DNA from: SIG607 sp036307305
GTDB lineage: Bacteria; Bacillota; Clostridia; Oscillospirales; Acutalibacteraceae
Direction of reading: 5' to 3'
NCBI GenBank assembly: GCA_036307305.1
Contig: JAXJXV010000002.1
Location: forward strand, 62,001-126,000
DNA length: 64,000 bases
The notes under the pieces were generated by a model. That model did not search any database and was not told the origin of the DNA. It worked only from the letters and a program-made list of their open reading frames with translations. Shown piece by piece: positions 17,061 through 26,039 of this stretch. The translations under genes were made by a program, and so were the position numbers. Numbering within the stretch: position 1 is the first letter of the stretch; every line of letters begins with the position of its first letter.

Positions 17061-18431
17061 TTAATTTCCTCCTAATGTGTCGTCAAACAAGCTTTCAAGC
17101 GTTGAAACCGACATAGGTTTATAGTAATAAAAGCCTTGAAGAAGGTCACATCCCGCCGCAATCGCCGCATCTTCTTGTTCCTTGGTTTCTATTCCTTCGC
17201 ACAGCGTTTTATAACCAATATCCTTAGCGGTTTGAATAATATTTTTCAGTATTTTAAAGCCTGTTTCGGTAACAGAATTTTGAGTTATTGATATATCTAT
17301 TTTTATGATAGAAATATCAAGGTTCTGCAAATCTCCAAAGGTTGTATAGCCACTTCCAAAGTCATCAAGCAGAATAGATACACCTCTTTCTTTAAGAAGC
17401 GATAGGTTATCAATCATCTGTTGTTTTGCTTCGCCTGTAATATTTTTGTCCTCTAAAATTTCTACTGCTAAGCAAGAAAATTTAAGGTCATACTTTTCTG
17501 CAATACTTGTGATTTTTTCTACGAATTCAGGCTCACTAATTGTTGAGCGAGAGAAGTTTATCGTATATTTATAGCCTTCTCTTTGCTTTTTATCATTAGA
17601 AATCCACTTGCAGTTTTTCTCGAAAATATAATAATCAAACTTTTCGTTTATACCAACCGAATCAACAGCCGACAAGAAACTCTTTGGAAGCAAAACGCCG
17701 TCATTTTCCGAATTCAGACGGGACAAAACCTCTGCTCCGACAATTTTCTTTGTCTTTGCATCTAAAACAGGTTGATATTCAAGAAAAAAGCGATTATTGT
17801 CAATTTCTTTTTCAATATTGTTTTCAATTTTTATCTTTTTCTCAAGTGCATTACCGTCGCTCGCAGTCCATTCAGCATATAAATTTTTTTGAATTTTTGC
17901 AAGCGTGCAAGCTTGTTTAGCGCGACCTACAGCGTTATCAAAGGTCAACTGGATACGGCTCGAATCAAAAACACCTATTGTAACGCGTACAATATTTAAA
18001 GCGCTATGCTTTAACAGAATCTTGTTTATATCATTTAAACATAATTCTTTTTTTTCTCTGATAGTTTCGATATTCAAACTTGCAAGAACAATATAGTTTT
18101 TATTATCATAAGCCGAAACAAAAGACTCCTCACCATCAGAAAAAACATCAAGCAATTTTTGTTTGATTTCTAAAAACAATTTTTGTTCCGAATATGAGAT
18201 GTGCAGATTATCTGTAGAAAGGTTTATATATAAAATCAATCTACTTATACGCGATTTACCCATTGCTTTAAATCGTCGTTCTAAATAGCTTATAGATGTA
18301 AAAGATTTATTGGTTTGCCCATTGGCCACTCTTATGCCTCTTATAGCAAAAAAAATGCCGATTGACACCAATGTTACAACACCAATAGCCAATGCCGCCA
18401 TTGATATGTATGGATTTTCAAAAATATGCAT
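17061..18431 (-). CDS. Membrane-anchored degenerate GGDEF-EAL protein, probable c-di-GMP phosphodiesterase
   Basis: 456 residues: one N-terminal membrane helix (about 10-31), a degenerate GGDEF-like domain (about 45-190; the signature position reads YDNKNY at 108-113) and a complete EAL domain (about 205-450). Catalytic residues are all visible: E234 in EVLSR, N292, E324, D356 and D357 in DDFGSGY, K377, and E412/E415 in CEGIETKEQ. The middle residue of EAL is V, which is tolerated. Hydrolysis of c-di-GMP to pGpG at the membrane is therefore likely, with the dead GGDEF as a possible GTP or c-di-GMP sensor. It sits near the end of an operon controlled by a c-di-GMP riboswitch, suggesting feedback. 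Confidence 0.87.
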   Translation of the reverse strand: MHIFENPYISMAALAIGVVTLVSIGIFFAIRGIRVANGQTNKSFTSISYLERRFKAMGKSRISRLILYINLSTDNLHISYSEQKLFLEIKQKLLDVFSDGEESFVSAYDNKNYIVLASLNIETIREKKELCLNDINKILLKHSALNIVRVTIGVFDSSRIQLTFDNAVGRAKQACTLAKIQKNLYAEWTASDGNALEKKIKIENNIEKEIDNNRFFLEYQPVLDAKTKKIVGAEVLSRLNSENDGVLLPKSFLSAVDSVGINEKFDYYIFEKNCKWISNDKKQREGYKYTINFSRSTISEPEFVEKITSIAEKYDLKFSCLAVEILEDKNITGEAKQQMIDNLSLLKERGVSILLDDFGSGYTTFGDLQNLDISIIKIDISITQNSVTETGFKILKNIIQTAKDIGYKTLCEGIETKEQEDAAIAAGCDLLQGFYYYKPMSVSTLESLFDDTLGGN

Positions 18432-18445
18432 ATTTTAACTCCCGC

Positions 18446-19525
18446 TTATTTTTTTTTAAAAAATGGAAATTCAGGTGTTCCTCCAGACAATTCAAGCCCA
18501 ATACTCTCGGCAGCTTTAATACATTTTATTCCGTCTGCTCTTGCCCTTTTCTTACGCGCAATAAGTTCTTTTATGAGAAACGACATTCTAAAATGCAACA
18601 TACCTTTGATAAGGTCCAACTTCGAAATTCCTTTTCTTTTATATTCCGCTAAAATTTCAAGGAAAGCATAATTTAAGGCTTCTTTATCAAGATTATCGGT
18701 TTTATTGTTAACTGAATTTGCCCATTTGTAAAACTCGATAAATTTTGAAATATTATCGTTATTTCTAAAATAAATTCCGTTTATATAAAATTCCTCTTGC
18801 TCATTGGTCATAGGTTTTAAAAGTTTTGAGAGATAGGTCTTTTGAATTCTGATAACCTCATTTTTTTGTTTGTCCAAAGTAGTTTCGGTTATCTGTTTGT
18901 CATGGAGCCTATATATCATGAGATATTCGGATAAAATTTCAATTTTTTTGTTGTTAAGAACAAACCTTGTCCAAAGCTCCATATCCTCGGTACAAGTGAA
19001 GTTTTTATCATAAGATAATTCTTTTATCACATCAGCTTTAGCGATAATACCCGGATGAAGAATAGGATTGGTAACTAAGAGCAAAGCTTTAATAGAATTA
19101 TCATCATCTCTGCCACCGCATCCACCTGAAGAATAAACACCATTTTTAAGTGTCATAAATCGGCAAGAAGACAAGTCTATATGTGGATTTCCTTCCATAA
19201 AATCATACTGCTTTTGAAGTCTATCTGGCATACAGATATCATCTGCATCCATTCGGGCAATATATTTACCCTCAGCTAAAGATAAAGCCTTATTTAATGA
19301 AGACGGAAGTCTTAAATTGTTTTCGTTTGTATGTACCTTAATTCTCTCGTCTTTTGATGCATATTCGGCTAATATTTTAGAAGTATTATCGGTAGAACAG
19401 TCATTTATTATAATAAACTCCCATTCCGTAAAGGTTTGACTTAATACACTTTCAATAGTTTCTGACAAATAATCCTCGCCGTTATATACACTCATTATTA
19501 AAGATATTTTAGTTGCCATATTCAT
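18446..19525 (-). CDS. GT2 family glycosyltransferase
   Basis: Predicted cytoplasmic sugar transferase building the repeat unit. 359 residues. The GT-A fold starts with ISLIMSVYNGEDYLSETIES; next come IIINDCSTDNTSKI and the metal-binding YIARMDADDICMPDRL. The C-terminal 120 residues are helical and end with a basic tail. It overlaps the preceding gene by four bases (ATGA). A methionine two codons after the annotated start (MATKISLI) is an equally good start. The donor sugar cannot be told from sequence. Confidence 0.85.
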   Translation of the reverse strand: MNMATKISLIMSVYNGEDYLSETIESVLSQTFTEWEFIIINDCSTDNTSKILAEYASKDERIKVHTNENNLRLPSSLNKALSLAEGKYIARMDADDICMPDRLQKQYDFMEGNPHIDLSSCRFMTLKNGVYSSGGCGGRDDDNSIKALLLVTNPILHPGIIAKADVIKELSYDKNFTCTEDMELWTRFVLNNKKIEILSEYLMIYRLHDKQITETTLDKQKNEVIRIQKTYLSKLLKPMTNEQEEFYINGIYFRNNDNISKFIEFYKWANSVNNKTDNLDKEALNYAFLEILAEYKRKGISKLDLIKGMLHFRMSFLIKELIARKKRARADGIKCIKAAESIGLELSGGTPEFPFFKKK

Positions 19526-20544
19526 TTTATCAACCCTCTTATATCTTTTATTTTTTTACATAGAAAGAGAAAATAAAAAGCTAATCCTACTTGCTCTTTC
19601 TTTAGCAAAAATATTGCAATTTTACTTTTAATAGTAATATTTTCAAAATGTGCTTTCTTAATTTCTTCTTTGTGCAAAGAGCCTAGAATAGCCTGTTTTA
19701 TACCTTTAATCTCGCCAAAATAACCGCCTTCTGCCGCCGCAGCTAAAATAGCGAAGCACAAGAAGCAAGAGTAACGAGAAAGCAATTCTTCAAAATATAC
19801 AGGCTTTTTAACGTCAAGATTTCGAAGATAATCAACCGCTTGTGCAACCTGTGAAATTTGACTTATTTTAAAACTTGTTGTAATCGAATCGCCACGCACG
19901 GTATAAAGATATATAGCTTTTTTGCTCATATAGACTAAACTTGCATCTAAGTAGTAAGGCGTTGTACAACACGCATCTTCACCCATAATAATTGCTGTGG
20001 GTAAATTCATTTGATATTTTAAACACAGTTCCCTCTTTATTGCCTTTGCCCACAAGAAATAAAAGAGATTTTGCATATTTTCATTAGATAAAAGATTAGG
20101 ATAAATTTGTTCTTCTAATTTAGTTTTATCGTAAAGTCCCTCTTGTGCAAGATCGTGTACCACTTTTCCAAGCTTTCCATCAGAATAAATCCTATAAGAA
20201 AAGGAAACCATATCGGCTTTTGTATCTAATATTATTTGATATGCACTCATTAGTGCATCGGGAGTAATTGCATCATCGCCATCAAGGTTAAATATATAGT
20301 TGCCTTCTGCTACGCTGATTCCTGCCTGTCTGGCACTTACTAAACCGCCGTTTTTTTTATGCACAACTCTAATTCTATGGTCTATTTCGGCATATTTATC
20401 ACAAATTTCAGGACAGTTATCAGGAGAGCCATCATCTACTAAAATAAGCTCAAAATCTGAAAAAGTCTGCGAAAGCACACTATCTATGCAACGGCTTAAA
20501 TATTTTTCAACATTGTATATCGGAACGATTACCGAAAAAAACAT
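19522..20544 (-). CDS. GT2 family glycosyltransferase
   Basis: 340 residues, GT-A fold: FSVIVPIYNVEKYLSRCIDS, then ILVDDGSPDNCPEICDKYA, and YIFNLDGDDAITPDALMSAY with the DxDD-type metal site. The C-terminal region is helical and probably membrane-associated. It overlaps the next gene's start by four bases and follows its upstream neighbour by about 10 bases, so it belongs to the operon. It is similar in design to the adjacent 20555-21610 gene; the two may be diverged paralogues adding successive sugars. Specificity is not predictable. Confidence 0.86.
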   Translation of the reverse strand: MFFSVIVPIYNVEKYLSRCIDSVLSQTFSDFELILVDDGSPDNCPEICDKYAEIDHRIRVVHKKNGGLVSARQAGISVAEGNYIFNLDGDDAITPDALMSAYQIILDTKADMVSFSYRIYSDGKLGKVVHDLAQEGLYDKTKLEEQIYPNLLSNENMQNLFYFLWAKAIKRELCLKYQMNLPTAIIMGEDACCTTPYYLDASLVYMSKKAIYLYTVRGDSITTSFKISQISQVAQAVDYLRNLDVKKPVYFEELLSRYSCFLCFAILAAAAEGGYFGEIKGIKQAILGSLHKEEIKKAHFENITIKSKIAIFLLKKEQVGLAFYFLFLCKKIKDIRGLIK

Positions 20545-20554
20545 ATTTCTGCTC

Positions 20555-21610
20555 CTATCTTGCTCTATATAAAACCATAAGTTTTTGTAAAAAATATAAT
20601 TTGTATTTCATGGCAAATGCAAATGCCGCCTGTTTCTTTGGCAAACGATACCAAGGATAACCTTTTAATGCCTTGGATATCATTTGGCTTTTACAAATCA
20701 TCTTTAGTCTTTCTAAAAGTATGGGATAATTTATGCTATTTTCCTTAGCGTACATTATTTCCTGTGAACACAAAATTCTTCCATAGCCTTGGATAAGTCT
20801 ATTTAAATACGGTCTATACTCATCAGATGCGCAAACGTCTTTAATATGATTTTCTAGTTCTGTAATAAAACTTTGAACCATTGAAAATCGATCGCTTCGA
20901 TATGATTTTGAGAAAGATTCATCATTTCTTCTATAACAATAAAACGCTCCGTGAATACCAACGGCTTTATTAATTTGTTTAATAAAATCAATCATAAAAA
21001 TAGCATCTTCACTCATAACCTCGCGTTCAGATAAAAACTTAAGTTTTTTATCCGTAATTACCGAGCGTTTAAAAAGATTTTTACAGGTGCTAACGCCATA
21101 TCGACTATCATCAGATTCATGTGGTAATGCTCCAACTACACCTAAAAGAAGTTTCTTTATGTCCTCTTTTTCAAAAATAGTTTCATTATCAAAATAATGC
21201 TTTTCCTTATGTTCTCCACTCTTTCCAAAGGTGTTACCACCGACAAAACTAATACCGGACACTACAAGGTCAGCATTAGTTTTTGAAGCCGCATTATAAA
21301 GCACATCATACATATCGGGCATTATATAGTCGTCCGAATCAACAAAGCCTATATATTCGCCATTTGCAACTTCAATACCGGCATTTCTTGCTAAACCGGG
21401 TCCGGTATTTTCCTTATGTATGACCCGAATTCTCTCATCGTTTTTTGCTAATGAGTCACATAAAATAGCGCACTCTTCCTTTGAGCCGTCATCAACAATA
21501 ATTATTTCAATTTCACTTATTGTTTGAGATATAATTGATTTGATACATTGCTCTAAATATTTCTCTGTGTTGTAAACAGGTACAATGACGCTCACTTTTG
21601 GTGCTGTCAC
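20555..21610 (-). CDS. GT2 family glycosyltransferase
   Basis: 351 residues. The N-terminal GT-A domain shows VSVIVPVYNTEKYLEQCIKS, IIVDDGSKEECAILCDSLA and YIGFVDSDDYIMPDMYDVLY with the DSDD metal motif. The C-terminal 130 residues are helical with a basic, hydrophobic end, suggesting peripheral membrane binding. It lies 14 bases downstream of the GT4 gene and 10 upstream of the next GT2. Expected to add one sugar of the repeat unit to the undecaprenyl-linked intermediate. Donor unknown. Confidence 0.86.
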   Translation of the reverse strand: MTAPKVSVIVPVYNTEKYLEQCIKSIISQTISEIEIIIVDDGSKEECAILCDSLAKNDERIRVIHKENTGPGLARNAGIEVANGEYIGFVDSDDYIMPDMYDVLYNAASKTNADLVVSGISFVGGNTFGKSGEHKEKHYFDNETIFEKEDIKKLLLGVVGALPHESDDSRYGVSTCKNLFKRSVITDKKLKFLSEREVMSEDAIFMIDFIKQINKAVGIHGAFYCYRRNDESFSKSYRSDRFSMVQSFITELENHIKDVCASDEYRPYLNRLIQGYGRILCSQEIMYAKENSINYPILLERLKMICKSQMISKALKGYPWYRLPKKQAAFAFAMKYKLYFLQKLMVLYRAR

Positions 21611-21624
21611 TATTTTTTCACCTC

Positions 21625-22830
21625 TTAACCGATAATTTGCTGATACTTATCTACTAAAATATCTGCGTAGTCTCCAACTTCCATTATCTCATCTTTTCTT
21701 ATTTCACTGTTTTGTTTAAGAACGGAATAAAATTCATCATCTATAAAGCATTTCTTTATAGCCTGTGCAACGGCTTCGGGAGTTGGCTCGTTTATAAGTA
21801 AGCCGGTTTTGCCGTCTTCAACAAGTTCTGCCATACCGCCACTATTCATTGTAATAACAGGAACACCAAAAGAGTGAGTTTCAAGTATATTCAAAGGACA
21901 ATTTTCATACCAAACAGATGGTAAAATCATTACTTTTGCATTAGCAATAAGTGAAGTTAACTCATCCCCTGTAAGAAAGCCCTTCATTTGAACATTAGAA
22001 ATATTTTTAAGACATTCATCATCGGGTCCGTTTCCTGCAATTATAAAAGGAATATCCGGAAGAAGCTTGGCGGCTTTAGCTAAAATATCTACGCCCTTTT
22101 CGATTGAGAGTCTACTTGCAAAAGCAACATATGGCACTTCGGTATCCACTTTTTCAGGCATAGGTCTCTTTTCAATAAAATTATGTATTGTAAAGGTTTT
22201 ACCCGCATAAAGACTATCAGCACTTAAAAGTTTTTCTGCCAAAAACTTACTTGGACACACATATAAATCCACTTTCTTATATGTTTTTAATAAAGAGTAT
22301 AATTTTGCCTCTATTGCCCCGATAAAGCTTTTAGCCTTTGAAGAGTGAATACAACTATATTTTAAGCAATTAAACTTTGAGCCGTTTACACAACGCTCAC
22401 AAGGTTTTTCTTCCTTAAGGCTATACAAAAGATGATTAGGACAAATCATCTGATAATCGTGCACAGTTTGCACCAAAGGAATATTGCGCTTTTTTATAGC
22501 ATAAATGATTGAAGGTGTGAGCTGAAAATTGATATTGTTCATATGCACAATATCAGGTTTGAAACTATCTAAAACTTTTCCTATTTTTTTATATGCCTCG
22601 AAAGAATATATGATTTTGAAGGGATAAAAAAATCTTGCTATACCGGTAGAGTGAAAATCCATATTCGTTGTGTATAAATTTTCACTGTTACCAACGGTAT
22701 TCTTTTCATCATACATACCGAAAAACTCAATTTCGTGTCCTTTTGCTTTTAGTTCTTCGGAAAGTTTAAACATATAAGTTTCGCAACCGCCTCTTGGGTA
22801 AAGAAACTTATTTACCATTAGTATCTTCAT
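21625..22830 (-). CDS. GT4 family glycosyltransferase
   Basis: 401 residues with two Rossmann halves (GT-B). The start MKILMVNKFLYPRGGCETYM has the glycine-rich acceptor loop. The donor half contains AFASRLSIEKGVDILAKAA and the EX7E-type segment WYENCPLNILETHSFGVPVI. A cysteine cluster (CPNH, CERC, CLKYSC; about residues 130-160) is typical of one capsule GT4 subgroup and may bind a metal. It overlaps the polymerase gene by four bases. Likely adds a hexose to the lipid-linked chain; the donor sugar is unknown. Confidence 0.87.
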   Translation of the reverse strand: MKILMVNKFLYPRGGCETYMFKLSEELKAKGHEIEFFGMYDEKNTVGNSENLYTTNMDFHSTGIARFFYPFKIIYSFEAYKKIGKVLDSFKPDIVHMNNINFQLTPSIIYAIKKRNIPLVQTVHDYQMICPNHLLYSLKEEKPCERCVNGSKFNCLKYSCIHSSKAKSFIGAIEAKLYSLLKTYKKVDLYVCPSKFLAEKLLSADSLYAGKTFTIHNFIEKRPMPEKVDTEVPYVAFASRLSIEKGVDILAKAAKLLPDIPFIIAGNGPDDECLKNISNVQMKGFLTGDELTSLIANAKVMILPSVWYENCPLNILETHSFGVPVITMNSGGMAELVEDGKTGLLINEPTPEAVAQAIKKCFIDDEFYSVLKQNSEIRKDEIMEVGDYADILVDKYQQIIG

Positions 22831-24131
22831 AAGATTAAATCCCCTTTTGCAGTTTTATTAACATCTGAAATATGTCCAAATATTTTCTTTTCCGTCCTTC
22901 TAACATTTTCATCAAATCCATTACCAATCATTAAAATAGCAAGTACGGTTGTAAGCAATGGATAATTCATTGTATTATCAGTCGATGAAACTATAACAAG
23001 ATAAATCGTCAGCGAAAATGTTAAAATTGCATTTTCAATGTTGCAGTTTTTACCAAAATAACAAACTCTTAATGTTGTCATTGAAACTAACCATAAAATA
23101 TAGCCCCAAAAGCCTAAATCGATAAAATATTGTAAAAAATCATTATGAACAGCACTAACATCTACCGACATATTTGAACTTAACTGATAAGTTAAAAAGC
23201 CAATACCATTGCCTAAAAACTCTGGTGAGAACTCATAAAACTTATCTACTGCATTATAAATAACAACACGACCGCTTGTGTCTATCCCCGCCTCTTCAAG
23301 CAGAGCAAAAACATCCAACTTTATAATACCTACATAAGCCACAAGCACTATTACCACTATAATTGACAAAGCAACCGTTATTCTCATAGCGGTATCCTTT
23401 TTAAATTTAGCAATAAACTTTAAGAGCCAAGCAAATCCTAATGCAACTACAATGGCTATAATACCAATTCGCTTAAATGCAACAACAAAACAAAACAACG
23501 TAAGAGCTAAAAGGATAAAAAACACAATATTTTTCTTTGGCTTATAAAGCATATAGATTAAGTATGCGCCAAGGCAAAATGCAAGTTCGTGAATTTCCGC
23601 TTGAACTATAATATCGCCCGTTTCGCCTGCAAAGGTTACAATCAGTTTAATAAATTCCGAAAAAAATGGGCCTATTCCGTTTTGCAAAATAATTGTACAA
23701 ATCATTAATATGTTTGAAATCAAAATTGCAATCAGGTTATACCATATTCCTTTTTCTCCAAATATATACAAAAATGCAACCGCACAAAGAGTAAAGGAAA
23801 TCATATTATTATATACAAAAGAACTTGAAAGTCCTCTTGAAATAACCGATGTGTCAACCTGACCCACAAACCAAATAAATAATGATACTAAAATGGTAAT
23901 TAAAAGCGGTGAGGAATAAACAAAGGTTGATTTTATGGCAACTGCTCCCTTTGCTATATTCGGTTTAATCAAGAAACATAAAAATGCTGACACAACTAAA
24001 ACGAGGGCAAAGGCATGACGAAATGTAATAAACAAACCAAGATTGATGATTTGAGTAATAAAGTAGTACATAAGTACCGCTACTGCGATAAAATAACCCT
24101 TTAAAACTTTTTCGTAAAGTTTATTTTCCAT
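22827..24131 (-). CDS. Wzy-like polysaccharide polymerase (O-antigen ligase/polymerase family)
   Basis: 434-residue integral membrane protein with about 11-12 hydrophobic helices and one larger external loop (about 300-350) containing NGIGFLTYQLSSNMSVDVSAVHNDFLQYF. The H-N-D-x-x-L-Q pattern in that loop is typical of Wzy_C polymerases and ligases. Role: joins undecaprenyl-linked repeat units on the outer face of the membrane, with chain length set by the two co-polymerases encoded immediately upstream. Sequence is poorly conserved in this family; the call rests on topology, the loop motif and the company of a flippase and co-polymerases. Confidence 0.83.
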   Translation of the reverse strand: MENKLYEKVLKGYFIAVAVLMYYFITQIINLGLFITFRHAFALVLVVSAFLCFLIKPNIAKGAVAIKSTFVYSSPLLITILVSLFIWFVGQVDTSVISRGLSSSFVYNNMISFTLCAVAFLYIFGEKGIWYNLIAILISNILMICTIILQNGIGPFFSEFIKLIVTFAGETGDIIVQAEIHELAFCLGAYLIYMLYKPKKNIVFFILLALTLFCFVVAFKRIGIIAIVVALGFAWLLKFIAKFKKDTAMRITVALSIIVVIVLVAYVGIIKLDVFALLEEAGIDTSGRVVIYNAVDKFYEFSPEFLGNGIGFLTYQLSSNMSVDVSAVHNDFLQYFIDLGFWGYILWLVSMTTLRVCYFGKNCNIENAILTFSLTIYLVIVSSTDNTMNYPLLTTVLAILMIGNGFDENVRRTEKKIFGHISDVNKTAKGDLIL

Positions 24132-24160
24132 TCGTCACACCCACCTCCTAATTTTATAGT

Positions 24161-26017
24161 TTATATAATTTGAGATACAAATTCTTTCTTGTTTTTGATT
24201 GCCTCTGAAAGCAACTTTCTTGCAGTTTGGTTTTCTCTAAATGTCTCTGCAATACCAATTTTATATTCAAGACTTATATTTTTATATTCATCACGCTCAT
24301 TAAGTCTCAAACTAAATAATCTTAAAATATCCTCAACTGTAATATAATCCGAGTTTTTGACCAAAATCACAAAACTTCCATTACCGTTATAAATAAAATC
24401 GGCATCTGCCTTTCCAAATGATTCTTTTAGGAAAGCTGTGAAAATTTTAATTATATCATCACCAACCTGACGGTTATACTCGGCATTGATATGCATTAGA
24501 TTTGAAATATCAACCACAGCATATACTGTTCCATCGTCCAAAAGTTTCTTTTCCATAGATTTTAGATATTTATCAAAATACGCACGGTTATTAAATTCAG
24601 TAAGATGGTCTGTATAGAAAATGTAGTTAATAATGTCTCCTATTCTTCCTAAAACAATCGCGCCGCCGCAGCAGATGAATATAAGGAAGAAAAATGCGAT
24701 TATTGTATAAAGTGTTACATTAATGCTTGGTTTTACCGATGCAGAAGACAAAACAGAAATATAACTTGCGCCAAGATATTGATTGTACTCATCGTTTGTC
24801 TTCATTGTTGAGTCGTAAAGAGTAGATAAATCTAAAATTAATGAATTGATTTCCTCATCAATTTCAGTCTTGATTTTATCATAGTTAGAATCATAAATTT
24901 CGGTACATGTTTTGTTTGACGATAAACACTCACCATTATTGCATTTGCCTGTACAGGCTGAGAATGTGTCGATAATATAGTGCGAATACGCAGTATCTAT
25001 AGTTAGATATTCCTTACTTTCGTTGTGGTCTCTCCAACTATAAATTAATTCATCATAGGTGACCGTTTGGTCGCCGGGTGCTACTTCGAGAAGGTTCTTA
25101 TCATGTACCGTATCGAGAATATATTCATATGTAATATTGGTGTTGCCCGACTCTCTCATTTTTTCTACATAAGCATTTATAACATCAACAGTATCCTTTA
25201 TAATGCTTTCTTCTTTTGCATTTTTAATGCTGTTATTATCAATTCTTGTTGTATAATCCGATACCAAAACAACCTTATTTTTAGTTATTTGATATTTATA
25301 TATTTTGGAGAATAAAGATGAAAGTCTAACGCTTCTTAAATAATTGAAATCATCGGCTAAATCGCTAAAAGAAACTCCGGTACCAGTTGCTCTGTAGTAT
25401 GGATTCTGCTCCATTCTTTGATATAAGGTAGAAAGTGTTTCTTCAACACCTGTATCAATTAATTCTACCAATTCAATATAGTCATAGTTTTCTCTTTCTA
25501 TGTTATCAATAACATTATTTGCAGGCGCAACATTAACATATTTCTGGCTAAACTCTGCGAAGTAAACATCAAGAGCTTCATCAAGAATTGTTCGAGCAAA
25601 AACCGCACCCTCATTGTTGGTTGCTGTGAAGGAAACAATATATGTACTAGGCTCGTAAATATACTCCTCACCTTCTTCAAGTTTTGCCTCTTTTTGCGCA
25701 ACCTTATCTGCATCGGGGAGCGGAATTATTGAAACCCTGGAAATTAAACTATCTACTGAATAAATACCTGTCAGTCCCATTCTTTCAACAACCTTAGACA
25801 TAACGGCGGATGATTTAATTTCACTAACGTCAAGCTTAGAACCTGTTGGCGTAAGACCTTGTTCAGCTGCAGGATCATTATAATGAATAACCTCCGAAGC
25901 TACGTATGTATTAGATGATTTAAGTTTAAAATTAATAGCATAGGTAGCAATTAGGCAGAAAACCACAATAATTGGCAAAAGCTTTTTTAAATATCGGAAA
26001 ATTTGAAAATTGTTCAT
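24161..26017 (-). CDS. Wzz-like chain-length co-polymerase fused to a degenerate GGDEF domain
   Basis: 618 residues in an unusual fusion. Residues 1-35 hold the first membrane helix of a polysaccharide co-polymerase. Residues about 36-430 form the external domain, beginning YVASEVIHYNDPAAEQ and including conserved-looking KLDVSEIKSSAVMSKVVERMGL. A second helix (about 434-457) follows. The cytoplasmic C-terminus (about 465-618) has a GGDEF fold outline: DHLTEFNNRAYFDKYL matches the DxLTGLxNR entry helix, VVDISNLMHINAEYNRQVGDD keeps the first metal aspartate (D503), but the signature reads GNGSF (545-549). Diguanylate cyclase activity is therefore unlikely; nucleotide sensing or dimer control is inferred. 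In related systems a tyrosine kinase occupies this cytoplasmic site. No kinase is encoded here. Confidence 0.85.
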   Translation of the reverse strand: MNNFQIFRYLKKLLPIIVVFCLIATYAINFKLKSSNTYVASEVIHYNDPAAEQGLTPTGSKLDVSEIKSSAVMSKVVERMGLTGIYSVDSLISRVSIIPLPDADKVAQKEAKLEEGEEYIYEPSTYIVSFTATNNEGAVFARTILDEALDVYFAEFSQKYVNVAPANNVIDNIERENYDYIELVELIDTGVEETLSTLYQRMEQNPYYRATGTGVSFSDLADDFNYLRSVRLSSLFSKIYKYQITKNKVVLVSDYTTRIDNNSIKNAKEESIIKDTVDVINAYVEKMRESGNTNITYEYILDTVHDKNLLEVAPGDQTVTYDELIYSWRDHNESKEYLTIDTAYSHYIIDTFSACTGKCNNGECLSSNKTCTEIYDSNYDKIKTEIDEEINSLILDLSTLYDSTMKTNDEYNQYLGASYISVLSSASVKPSINVTLYTIIAFFFLIFICCGGAIVLGRIGDIINYIFYTDHLTEFNNRAYFDKYLKSMEKKLLDDGTVYAVVDISNLMHINAEYNRQVGDDIIKIFTAFLKESFGKADADFIYNGNGSFVILVKNSDYITVEDILRLFSLRLNERDEYKNISLEYKIGIAETFRENQTARKLLSEAIKNKKEFVSQII

Positions 26018-26039
26018 TTATTTACCTTCCTATATGGTT

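Noticed and set aside
17061..18431. Active diguanylate cyclase in the GGDEF-like part of this EAL protein
   Set aside because: The signature position reads YDNKNY and the metal-binding residues are absent.
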